DNA from: CAZMXI01 sp964570205
Lineage (GTDB): Bacteria > Planctomycetota > Phycisphaerae > Tepidisphaerales > Tepidisphaeraceae
Reading direction: 5' to 3'
Length of the DNA stretch: 8,751 nt
Assembly (NCBI GenBank): GCA_964570205.1
Contig: CAZMXI010000191.1
Coordinates: 1-8,751 of the forward strand
Shown here: positions 1 to 6,569 of the stretch, piece by piece
How the letters are laid out: each line of letters starts with the position of its first letter
How positions within the stretch are numbered: position 1 is the first letter of the stretch
Notes under the pieces: generated by a model
What the model was told of the DNA's origin: nothing
The model's database searches: none
Seen by the model: the letters and a program-made list of their open reading frames with translations, nothing else
Translations under genes and position numbers: made by a program

Positions 1-90
1 ACCGCGTTCCTTCGGGCCACACTGCAGGCGGTGCCAAAGTGGGGATAGATCAGCCCGTCAAGACCGCGGCGCTTGCCGTCGCGACCGACG

Positions 91-118
91 AAAACACGGG
101 CGGCCGAAGCCGCCCGTG
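91..118 (-). terminator. Probable Rho-independent terminator of dnaA
   Basis: Positions 95-104 and 109-118 form a perfect 10-bp GC-rich stem around a 4-base loop (105-108). Read on the minus strand the loop is TTCG closed by a C-G pair, the very stable cUUCGg tetraloop, and the stem is followed by TTTT (94-91). It lies 37 bases past the dnaA stop codon in the dnaA direction. That combination of stem, loop, short U-run and position is the expected form of an intrinsic terminator. The T-run is short (four), so termination may be partial. The other strand lacks a T-run after the stem, which supports minus-strand action only. Confidence 0.75.
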
Positions 119-154
119 CACAGTTGCGGACTCCGTTCCGCCAGCCGAGATCCT

Positions 155-1684
155 CTAATTCATGGCGCGGCTGAGTTCCTCCAGCCGCTGGATCAACTCG
201 CTGGCTTCGGCCTCCCGCTGGCCAACACTGCTCAGCCAGGTCAACTTCAGATTCCGCTGCTCGGCCTTCTCCATGCGTCGGCAGGCGCTGATGACAGTGC
301 TGTGGTTGCGTTTGCCCATGCGCATCCCGATCTCCGGAAAGCTCAGCTTCGCTGTCTTGCGGATCAGGTACATGGCGATGCTTCGAGCCAGGCTGATCGT
401 CCGCTGGCGCCGACCCGACATCAGCTCCTTCATTTCCAGCCCGAAGTAGTTGCAGACAGCCTGGAGGACATTCTCCGGCCGCACCGGGGCGGTCATGTGC
501 CGCTCCAGATCACCCAGCGCCTCCTGCACCAGCGCCAGGTCCGCCATCCGGCCGGTGAGCTTCACATGGGCGCCGATTCGCGTGATCGCGCCCTCGAGTT
601 CCCGCACATTCTGCGTCACGCGACGGGCGATCCAGTCGACCACCTCGCCCGACAGCCGCAGGCCATGCCGCCCCGCCAGCTTCGACAGAATCTCGCCCCG
701 CATGGCCAGGTTCGGGGGATCGATCGGCACAACCATGCCGCTGACAAAACGATTGATCAAGGATTCACCGAATTCCTCGATCATCTTGGGGTGACTGTCG
801 CTGGCCATCACCACCTGCTTGCCCAGCGCCTCAATGGCGTTGAACGTGTGCAGGAACTCCTCCTGAGTGGCCCGCTTGCCGCTGAGGAAATGAACATCAT
901 CGATGATGAGCAAATCCAGGTCGCGGACGCGGCGGCGAAACGCATCCAGCTTGTTGTGGCGCATTGCCGTCAGGAAGTCGTTGGTGAACTCCTCGCCGGT
1001 CATGTACATCCAGCGGCGGGTCGGGTGGTGTTCGATGAACTTGCGGCACAGCCCCTGAAGCAGGTGGGTCTTGCCCAGGCCGCATGCCCCGTGAATGAAC
1101 AGCGGGTTATACTGTGATCCGGGGAACTGCGCCACGTGCAAGGCTGCGTTGTAGGCAAGCCGATTGCTGGCCCCCACCACCAGGCTCGCCAGATCGTGCC
1201 GTAACCTGGAGGCCGAGCAGTGCCCGCCGGCTTGCGCGGCGTCGGCTGACCGCCGCGCCGCCAAGGGCGATGTTCGGGGCGGCGCGTCGAGCACGGCGGT
1301 CGCCGCCAGGCTCTGCCCGCAGTGCTGATCGCCCGGCACCAGAATGCACGGCTCCACGGCCCTCGCCTGCGATATGACACCCGCGTGACCACCCTCGCCC
1401 TCACGGCGGCGATCCGCCTGGAACAACTGTGGCACGACGCTGAACCGCACCGACAGGCTGCACCCCAGAACCTCGTGCGCCGCATCCTGAATCGGCTGCG
1501 AGAAATTCCGGCCGATCCACTCGCTGATGAAGTCGTTGGGGACGGCAATCTCCAGGCCGTCCTGCTTGAGGTCCAGGCGTGTGGAGTTGTCGAACCAAAC
1601 ATGAAACCGCTGCTGTCCCACCCGCTGGGCAATGGCATCCGCCAGCCGCGCCAGTTGCGGGTCTTGTGCTGCTATGCAACTCAC
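155..1684 (-). CDS. dnaA: Chromosomal replication initiator protein DnaA
   Basis: AAA+ ATPase that binds DnaA boxes and melts the chromosomal origin. From the GTG at 1684 the protein is 509 residues, within the normal family range. Domain I (about 8-75) has the helical N-terminus and the WFDN motif at 30-33. Domain II (about 80-165) is a poorly conserved linker. Domain III follows: Walker A GACGLGKTH at 199-207 (K205, T206), Walker B LLIIDDVHF at 258-266 (D262, D263), sensor I near S295/D296, box VII arginine R312 in NRF, and sensor II NVRELEGA around R361. Domain IV (about 402-470) has the helix-turn-helix signature RNHSTVISAC at 459-468. The same frame stays open upstream to 1834, but GTG 1684 is preferred because GAGGAG lies 6 bases before it and the family N-terminus begins here. 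Oddities: the usual GGVGLGKT loop is GACGLGKT, and the usual Asp of the RDHTTV signature is Asn. Identification is secure; the exact start is likely. Confidence 0.96.
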   Translation of the reverse strand: MSCIAAQDPQLARLADAIAQRVGQQRFHVWFDNSTRLDLKQDGLEIAVPNDFISEWIGRNFSQPIQDAAHEVLGCSLSVRFSVVPQLFQADRRREGEGGHAGVISQARAVEPCILVPGDQHCGQSLAATAVLDAPPRTSPLAARRSADAAQAGGHCSASRLRHDLASLVVGASNRLAYNAALHVAQFPGSQYNPLFIHGACGLGKTHLLQGLCRKFIEHHPTRRWMYMTGEEFTNDFLTAMRHNKLDAFRRRVRDLDLLIIDDVHFLSGKRATQEEFLHTFNAIEALGKQVVMASDSHPKMIEEFGESLINRFVSGMVVPIDPPNLAMRGEILSKLAGRHGLRLSGEVVDWIARRVTQNVRELEGAITRIGAHVKLTGRMADLALVQEALGDLERHMTAPVRPENVLQAVCNYFGLEMKELMSGRRQRTISLARSIAMYLIRKTAKLSFPEIGMRMGKRNHSTVISACRRMEKAEQRNLKLTWLSSVGQREAEASELIQRLEELSRAMN

Positions 1685-1690
1685 GTCGAT

Positions 1691-1696
1691 CTCCTC
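1691..1696 (-). promoter_or_regulatory. dnaA ribosome binding site
   Basis: On the minus strand GAGGAG lies 6 bases before GTG 1684, an almost ideal Shine-Dalgarno with ideal spacing. It decides the start codon in favour of GTG 1684 over the in-frame start at 1834. The stretch just upstream (CCTCTTCTC on the minus strand) is complementary to part of this site and could form a small hairpin over it. That is a weak inference. Confidence 0.7.
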
Positions 1697-2080
1697 GAGA
1701 AGAGGTGCCTTCCTGTCAACCTCGGTCCGAAGCCCCCGACCGACCGTGTCCGCACCTCCAGCGCCTGGCCTCCCAAAGGCGGCCTTGCGCGGGCTGCGGC
1801 CCTGCCCGTATGTCGGAATGCGCACACTGGCCACCCGGCAGTTACAGGCGTGTCAGGCATCGTGCCGTCTACGAACCGTCCTTGTTCCCGAAGTCCGTTT
1901 CATGAGATGTTGGAAGAACGAGGCAGCGGATGCGCGGCCCCAGTACCGTCGCGCATCACTTCCCACTAAGTCCTCGCTTCCCTGTTGCCCATCCGTGGGT
2001 CCGCAAGCTTCGTTCAGCCTCAGTCGCCTTCCGTCTTGCCCGCCGGCTCATTCGGCTTCAACTCAGCTTGTGCGAAGAAA

Positions 2081-2107
2081 AATATACCGCCGAGCCTGCA
2101 CTGACAA
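2081..2107 (-). promoter_or_regulatory. Possible dnaA promoter (weak)
   Basis: On the minus strand TTGTCA (2107-2102) and TATATT (2086-2081) resemble sigma70-type -35 and -10 boxes, each with one mismatch, but the spacer is 15 bases rather than 17. Transcription from here would give dnaA a leader of nearly 400 bases. The same AT-rich patch may instead belong to the origin. No better dnaA promoter was seen by eye. Confidence 0.2.
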
Positions 2108-2184
2108 GCGCCGGTTTATTGGAATTTCCGCTCACACGAATGCAAGTGCCGCATTCACAGGATCGCACCGTCGCGAAGTTTTTT

Positions 2185-2193
2185 TTATACACA
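2185..2193 (+). promoter_or_regulatory. DnaA box, perfect consensus match
   Basis: TTATACACA matches the TTATNCACA consensus at every position. It lies in the gap upstream of dnaA and overlaps the end of a run of eight T. It may act in origin recognition, in autoregulation of dnaA, or both. Confidence 0.6.
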
Positions 2194-2229
2194 CCGAATT
2201 CACAATGCGACAGGCCGTCGTGGACAGGC

Positions 2230-2238
2230 TGTGGAGAA
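2230..2238 (-). promoter_or_regulatory. DnaA box-like site (8/9)
   Basis: The minus strand reads TTCTCCACA, one mismatch (third base) from TTATCCACA. It is inverted relative to the perfect box at 2185-2193, with 36 bases between them. Alone it would be weak; beside the perfect box it is plausible. Confidence 0.4.
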
Positions 2239-2272
2239 TCTCCGCCTTCACCGACCCAACCATTGAACCGCC

Positions 2273-3226
2273 TCAGGTTGCGTCGGCGCCTTCGGCCACC
2301 GCGCCTCGACCTTCGGCGCCCTTCAGCACCGGCCAGACTTCCACCATCACCTTCCTCAGGTCACGCAGCAGTGCCATCTTCCGGCCCGCCGCCTGCAATC
2401 CATGCCGCCAGTACAGCTTCAACGCCGGCACATTGGACGCGTCCACCGCCAGCGACAGCCGGGCATATCCGCTGGCGCTCGTCACCCACAAGGCCTGCCG
2501 CAACAACAGGTCGGCCATGCCCCGCCCGCGATGCTCGGGCGCAACACCCAGATAGATCAGCTCCACCATATTCGCCCGCGGTACCCGGCTCAGCAGCACC
2601 ACCGCCGCACCTTCATGCCCGCGTCGAAGTGCGAACCACAGCGATGGGTCGAACTCCCCCGTGGCACGGTGCCCTGCAATGATGTCGCCGATGTCGCGCA
2701 GACCGTTCAACGCCGGACAATCCAGGCTCTGTTGATAGCTGGCGAGGATGGTCCGCGCGAACAGGTCATGCGATTCCGGTCCATAGGTCACCCAGCCGCA
2801 GCCATCCGGCAGAATCGGCGCCCGCACCTCCCTGTGGACGGACAGATGCATGTACAGCAATTCGGCCAGTTGCCGGAATCCGCATCCCAACAGGAGCGAT
2901 CGGGTCCTTTCCCCATGCACATCCACCAGCACCTGCGCAAGCTGGACACCGCTCGACGCCGCCTTGCCGCAGACCATCTCAATCAGTTGTCTCGATGCGT
3001 GCTCCTCAAATGCGCCGTTGATGTGCAGGGGAACGAACAGCAACATGGTCCTTCCGGGGCTGACGACGGGCAGCACCACACCATGAAGCCGCCCGCCCCG
3101 CTCTGCCACGTGCATGCCCCCCAGGGCCTCCCGATGCAGGCGCGCAAGTCTGACAAGGTCGCGGGCATAAAGATCGTCCACCGCCCCGCTGCTGTCCGTC
3201 GCCAAAAGCCGCGCCCCGCCCGCCAT
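2273..3226 (-). CDS. GNAT-family N-acetyltransferase with two GNAT-like halves
   Basis: Probable acetyl-CoA-dependent N-acetyltransferase of unknown substrate, 317 residues from ATG 3226. The C-terminal half (about 145-300) is a recognisable GNAT domain: a beta strand, then LGVAPEHRGRGMA at 226-238, which fits the acetyl-CoA pyrophosphate-binding motif (R-x-x-G-x-A), then NVPALKLYWRHGL at 265-277, the usual asparagine and aromatic segment after motif A. The N-terminal half (about 60-126) looks like a degenerate second GNAT unit ending in LLLGCGFRQLAELL, without a clear CoA-binding loop. Tandem GNAT proteins such as mycothiol synthase share this plan, but nothing here indicates that substrate. 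The frame stays open to 3547; ATG 3226 was chosen because a GAGAG stretch lies just upstream and the longer form would overlap the divergent gene at 3465. It is co-directional with dnaA, but the candidate origin lies between them. The last 15 residues are a low-complexity Ala/Gly/Glu tail. Confidence 0.82.
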   Translation of the reverse strand: MAGGARLLATDSSGAVDDLYARDLVRLARLHREALGGMHVAERGGRLHGVVLPVVSPGRTMLLFVPLHINGAFEEHASRQLIEMVCGKAASSGVQLAQVLVDVHGERTRSLLLGCGFRQLAELLYMHLSVHREVRAPILPDGCGWVTYGPESHDLFARTILASYQQSLDCPALNGLRDIGDIIAGHRATGEFDPSLWFALRRGHEGAAVVLLSRVPRANMVELIYLGVAPEHRGRGMADLLLRQALWVTSASGYARLSLAVDASNVPALKLYWRHGLQAAGRKMALLRDLRKVMVEVWPVLKGAEGRGAVAEGADAT

Positions 3227-3303
3227 TTCACTCTCGCGGGCGGGACGAACCGACAGCTCCGCCGAATTCCCGGCGTTTCTTGGCCGGCCGAGCCACGGGA
3301 AGT

Positions 3304-3332
3304 TTGACAGTGTCCCCACGATTCGTAAGAAT
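3304..3332 (+). promoter_or_regulatory. Possible promoter for the secreted protein gene
   Basis: A perfect TTGACA (3304-3309) lies in the divergent gap before the gene at 3465. The matching -10 is poor: TAAGAA at 3326-3331 with a 16-base spacer, or AAGAAT with 17. The leader would be about 125 bases. Confidence 0.25.
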
Positions 3333-3464
3333 AGCACAAGAACCAAGAAGGGCAACGTGATGAAGGATGCAGGATGAAAAGTTGCGGGAGAAAGTCCGTC
3401 CTTCCGCACTGATTGGCACGCCTCTTCCTTCCGCCTTGGTCTTCGCAGCGGGAGTTCCACACCC

Positions 3465-4097
3465 ATGATTCGCACTCTGCACCGTGTTCTGATGGCCGCT
3501 GTCATCTTTAGCCTGGCTGCGATGCTGGCGGCTTTTCCCAAGCCCAACCCTTATCCCATCTCATGGGAAGTGGATTTTGAACACGGTGCCCCGAAGCGGC
3601 TCTCCATCACTCCCCGAGGCGCCAAGTTGCCCGAGGGCTACTGGTATATTACTTACACAGTGAGCAATCCCACCCGGGACGTCATCCAGTTCCGTCCGGT
3701 CTTCGAGCTGATGACCGAACAGGGACGGATCATCCGCAGCGATAGCAGCATTCCCGAAGAGGTCGTCAGCACCATCCGCATCCGCGAAAAGAACAAACAC
3801 CTGCTCAGTGCGGGGGAAATCACCGGTTCCCTGCGCCCCGGGGCTGATCAGGCCAGAGAAGGCATCGCGATCTGGAAAGAGCCCGCCATTGAGATGGGGC
3901 AGTTCACCATCTTCGTTGGCGGCCTGAGCGGCGAAGCAGTCATCCTTAAGGACGATACGGGCAAGCCCCGACAGAAGGACGGCAAAGACCTCATCCTCTT
4001 CAAGACGCTCGAACTCCGCTATCGCATGCTTGGCGATGATCGGTATCCCGGCATCGATGTCGTGGAGCGAGAGGATGCCCGCTGGATCATGCGGTGA
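3465..4097 (+). CDS. Secreted protein of unknown function
   Basis: I do not recognise a family. The 210-residue product begins with a typical Sec signal peptide: R3 and R7 in the n-region, a hydrophobic core at about 8-23, and a possible cleavage after the Ala pair at 22-23, before FPKPNPYP. The mature part looks beta-rich, with alternating hydrophobic strands such as YWYITYTVSN at 59-68 and FTIFVGGLSG at 147-156, and a segment resembling an Ig-like or other beta-sandwich fold. It has no cysteine, no lipobox, no second transmembrane segment and no obvious catalytic motif. GGGAG lies 10 bases before ATG 3465, an acceptable ribosome binding site. The gene diverges from the acetyltransferase gene and converges on polX with 12 bases between the stop codons. 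A periplasmic or cell-envelope location is the inference from the signal peptide; function is unknown. Confidence 0.85.
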   Translation: MIRTLHRVLMAAVIFSLAAMLAAFPKPNPYPISWEVDFEHGAPKRLSITPRGAKLPEGYWYITYTVSNPTRDVIQFRPVFELMTEQGRIIRSDSSIPEEVVSTIRIREKNKHLLSAGEITGSLRPGADQAREGIAIWKEPAIEMGQFTIFVGGLSGEAVILKDDTGKPRQKDGKDLILFKTLELRYRMLGDDRYPGIDVVEREDARWIMR

Positions 4098-4109
4098 CCT
4101 CAGTGTCCC

Positions 4110-5882
4110 CTACCGCTTCCTCGCCAGGAACGATCGCAAACCATTGTTGTCTAAGCAGTTGATGACGGCTTTCGCCGTCACCCACCCCCTGCGCGCCGTC
4201 GAAATACCGAGTTCATTTCGTCCCAGCTCGCGGGTGCTGTGGGCATCGGTGTTGATCGACAGCATCACCCCCGCTTCCACCGCCATGCGGGCGTGATGCT
4301 CATTCAGATCGAGCCGCGGATAGCCGGCGTTGATCTCCATGGCCGTGCCGTTGCCGGCTGCCGTCTTGAATAGCGCCGCCATATCCAGCGGGAGCCCTTC
4401 GCGACCTCCGATCAGCCGCCCGGTCGGATGCCCGATGATGTTCACATAACGGGCATCAATCGCCCTGAGCATCCGGTCGGTCGCTTTCCTGGCATCCTGT
4501 TTGAGTGCAAAGTGGGGGCTGGCAATCACAAGGTCAAGTTCGGAAAGGACTTCCGGCTCATAGTCCAGCCGACCGTCCGCTAGAATGTCCACTTCGCTAC
4601 CGGCCAGGAGCGTGATGCCCTTCATCCGGCTTGCGACCTCTCTGACGGCTTTCACATGCTCCAGCAGGCGTTCGGCCGTCAATCCGTTGGCAATCACCTG
4701 GCTCTTGGAGTGATCCGTAATTGCTAAGTACTGGTATCCCAGTGCTTTAGCGGATTCTGCCATCTCTTCGATGCTGTTCTGGCCATCTGAAGCCGTTGTA
4801 TGCGTGTGCAAATCACCGCAGATGTCCTCTCGTGCAATCAGCACCGGCAGGCGATTGTCCATCGCTGCCTCAACTTCACCCCGGTCTTCCCTCAGTTCGG
4901 GCTCAATGAACCGAAGACCCAACCTGTTGTATATGTCTGCTTCGCTGCGGCTGGCTATAGGCGTTGCCGCAGGAGCCTCGGCAGTTCTCTTGCCCGACTT
5001 CTCATAGTCTTCCACATCGTAAAGTCCCCATTCGTTCAATGTCCGGGCGCGTTTCTGCGCCAAGCCGCGAATCTTGACGTTGTGCTCCTTGGAACCGGTG
5101 AAATAAAGCATCGCCGCACCGAAATGCTCGACGGCAATGACACGCAGGTCCACCTGCAAACCGGTAGCGGTAACCACACTCACCTTGGTTGCGCCGTGGC
5201 CGAGGACCCGCTCAACCAGCGGAAACCGCACGAACGCATCGGCGACTGACTGCATGGCCGACGCCTCCGCCACGCAACACAGCAGGTCCACATCGCCGAT
5301 CGTTTCCCTGCCCCGGCGCAAGCTGCCGGCAACTTCCGCCTGCTTAACTTGAGGAAGTTGTCGCAGCCTCTCCAGCAGATCCACCGCGATCGGCCAAACC
5401 TCAGCAATGCCTTTGCGCCCACCGGCCTTGGCCCGCAGTTCCAAGCCGCGCCGGATATTCTCGATCTTCTTTTCGCCAATACCCTTGATGCCCGCCAGAT
5501 CGCCCTTCTCGATGGCCGCGAGCAGTTCATCAGCACCGGTGATATTCCGCTGCTTCCAAAGCAGTGCCACGGTCTTCGGCCCCAGCCCCTCAACCTGCAA
5601 CAGCGGGATGAGCCCTGCCGGCACACTGCCGGCCAGTTCATCGTAGTCGCTGCTCTGGTTTGTCGTCACATATTCGGCAATGATCCGGGCACTGTGCTTG
5701 CCGATGCCCTCCATGTCGGCGACCGTGCCCTGTTCCACCGCCTGACGGATGTCGAATGTCAAATCCTTCAGGATTCGCCCCACCTTGCGGAAAGCCAGTG
5801 ACTTAAACGCGTTCTCGCCCCTGAGGTCCATCAGATCCGCCATGGACGAGAAAAGGTCAGCCAGTTCACGGTTCAGAGACAT
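4110..5882 (-). CDS. polX: DNA polymerase X family protein with PHP domain (PolX)
   Basis: Bacterial family X polymerase for gap filling in base-excision and related repair, fused to a PHP metallo-phosphoesterase that gives 3'-5' exonuclease and related end-processing activity in characterised homologues. It has 590 residues, close to the usual 570-580. The helix-hairpin-helix 8-kDa region covers about 1-85, with further HhH motifs at VEGLGPKT (97-104) and IKGIGEKK (132-139). The nucleotidyltransferase core has GSLRRGRETIGDVDL at 186-200, with D197 and D199 as metal ligands and a third at D245 in QVDLRV; TGSKEHN at 262-268 belongs to the palm/thumb. The PHP domain (about 353-590) keeps its ligand motifs: HTH at 359-361, D366, TDH at 389-391, E430, SPH at 455-457, GHPTGR at 484-489 and NTDAH at 544-548. 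Both active sites look intact. ATG 5882 has no strong Shine-Dalgarno, so the start is slightly uncertain. A small ORF lies 72 bases upstream on the same strand. Confidence 0.96.
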   Translation of the reverse strand: MSLNRELADLFSSMADLMDLRGENAFKSLAFRKVGRILKDLTFDIRQAVEQGTVADMEGIGKHSARIIAEYVTTNQSSDYDELAGSVPAGLIPLLQVEGLGPKTVALLWKQRNITGADELLAAIEKGDLAGIKGIGEKKIENIRRGLELRAKAGGRKGIAEVWPIAVDLLERLRQLPQVKQAEVAGSLRRGRETIGDVDLLCCVAEASAMQSVADAFVRFPLVERVLGHGATKVSVVTATGLQVDLRVIAVEHFGAAMLYFTGSKEHNVKIRGLAQKRARTLNEWGLYDVEDYEKSGKRTAEAPAATPIASRSEADIYNRLGLRFIEPELREDRGEVEAAMDNRLPVLIAREDICGDLHTHTTASDGQNSIEEMAESAKALGYQYLAITDHSKSQVIANGLTAERLLEHVKAVREVASRMKGITLLAGSEVDILADGRLDYEPEVLSELDLVIASPHFALKQDARKATDRMLRAIDARYVNIIGHPTGRLIGGREGLPLDMAALFKTAAGNGTAMEINAGYPRLDLNEHHARMAVEAGVMLSINTDAHSTRELGRNELGISTARRGWVTAKAVINCLDNNGLRSFLARKR

Positions 5883-5954
5883 GCGTTACAGATTACCGTC
5901 CCCGCGGAGCATCCAGAAGCGGCATTGTTCCGTCGTCCCCCAAGTTGTGCGCCC

Positions 5955-6191
5955 TCACACGATGGGAGCGGATGCGGCCGCAACAGGCGAGACCAGCCTG
6001 CTGTCGTCCAGCACCCAAGGCACCGGGCCCAGCACAATGAAACGGTCTTCCTGAAGCACCACCACCTGCACCGGCGTGTCAAGCTGCCGCCGGGCATATT
6101 CGTACGGCAGTGCCGGGCAGCATCGAAGCACCGTCTTGCCCGCCATGCGACCGGATCCCGCAATCAGACTCGCGAAGCAGACTTCCACCAT
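5955..6191 (-). CDS. Small protein of unknown function upstream of polX
   Basis: A 78-residue ORF that I do not recognise. The start chosen is ATG 6191, because GAGGTG lies 6 bases before it; a GTG at 6212 would add seven residues. Codon use is strongly GC-biased at third positions, like the surrounding genes. The product has a plausible folded middle, with a hydrophobic strand VQVVVL followed by FIVLGPVPWVL, and three cysteines near the N-terminus. There is no signal peptide or membrane helix that I would trust. It ends 72 bases before polX on the same strand, and I see no terminator between them, so co-transcription is possible. The frame remains open upstream of GTG 6212 for about 16 codons before a stop, without a usable start, which may mean a truncated or decayed N-terminus. 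It could also be a chance ORF. Confidence 0.45.
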   Translation of the reverse strand: MVEVCFASLIAGSGRMAGKTVLRCCPALPYEYARRQLDTPVQVVVLQEDRFIVLGPVPWVLDDSRLVSPVAAASAPIV

Positions 6192-6569
6192 CTTGCGCAC
6201 CTCGCGGCACACGGTCGCCGGATTGAGGCCTTGCCAACCTGGATCGCAACCGACTTCGCAGACGCTTCAGCCCCTCATGGCAAAGCCTATGCCAGAGTGC
6301 GTTCGTGAGAACGGTGTCGAAGATGCCCGATAATGGCCCGTTGAGGAGCAATCCCCGCCCGGATCAGCGGGCCAGCGCCACGGGCAGTCGCAGAAGTGGG
6401 AATCACTTTGCGCCGGATGATGCATGAAATGCGCATTCGGTCCCCTTCTCGTCTTACACCCGCAACACAGGAAAGATATCGGACTTCATTCATCTGTCTC
6501 GGCGGACCGAATCTGTTGCGTGTTCGCCTCACGCGTTATACAACGCCGCTTGGAAGGGAATGAGGACTT
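6192..6569. other. Intergenic region between the small ORF and dnaE
   Basis: About 380 bases without a convincing gene; ORFs here are short and have no recognisable product. Visible structure is modest: a 5-bp hairpin at 6300-6313, a 5-bp GC hairpin at 6357-6372, a bulged hairpin around 6390-6411 with loop GGAAT, and a 10-base palindrome AATGCGCATT at 6428-6437. None has a T-run that would make it a clear terminator. No tRNA-like T-loop was found. The right end carries the possible dnaE promoter and ribosome binding site. The palindrome could be an operator for the flanking genes, but that is speculative. Confidence 0.5.
6516..6542 (+). promoter_or_regulatory. Possible dnaE promoter
   Basis: TATACA (6537-6542) resembles a -10 box. 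TTGCGT (6516-6521) is a weak -35 with a 15-base spacer. The placement would start the message about 20 bases before the dnaE start codon, which leaves just enough room for the Shine-Dalgarno. The -35 is poor, so confidence is low. Confidence 0.3.

Larger units (their letters stand above)
2074..2240. other. oriC: Candidate chromosomal replication origin (oriC) core
   Basis: The 588-base gap between the GNAT gene stop (2273) and the dnaA start (1684) sits directly upstream of dnaA, the commonest place for a bacterial oriC. Within it are one perfect DnaA box (2185-2193), an 8/9 match on the other strand (2230-2238) and two 7/9 matches, GCATTCACA at 2151-2159 and GAATTCACA at 2196-2204. Three of these point the same way and cluster within about 55 bases. 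AT-rich patches at 2075-2086, 2114-2127 and a run of eight T at 2179-2186 stand out from the GC-rich surroundings and could serve as an unwinding element. I see no recognisable feature in the rest of the gap (about 1700-2070). The number of strong boxes is small, so the call rests on position plus cluster, and GC skew was not computed. Confidence 0.5.

Noticed and set aside
1..90. Minus-strand frame open to the left edge (for example VGRDGKRRGLDGL)
   Set aside because: It is too short to judge, has no start codon with a ribosome binding site and lies beyond the dnaA terminator. It may be part of a dispersed repeat or the edge of another gene, but this cannot be supported.
116..1117. Plus-strand 333-codon ORF
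   Set aside because: It lies opposite dnaA, whose domains are unmistakable. The product is His/Gln/Ala-rich with no domain, typical of an antisense frame in GC-rich DNA.
2179..2193. Run of eight T plus TATA as a sigma70 promoter or terminator T-tract
   Set aside because: No hairpin precedes the T-run on the plus strand, and no acceptable -35 lies at 16-18 bases from the TATAAA on the minus strand. A DnaA box with an adjacent AT-rich patch explains it better.
1632..2682. Plus-strand ORFs of 307 and 250 codons across the gap upstream of dnaA
   Set aside because: They overlap the dnaA N-terminus, the candidate origin and the end of the GNAT gene. Their products are Pro/Arg/Ser-rich, have no domain and change character at gene boundaries.
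2402..3307. Plus-strand 301-codon ORF
   Set aside because: It is antisense to the GNAT gene, with His/Gln/Arg-rich composition and no recognisable domain.
6287..6532. Minus-strand 81-codon ORF between the small ORF and dnaE
   Set aside because: Arg-rich, no ribosome binding site of note and no protein-like pattern. It would overlap the probable dnaE promoter.
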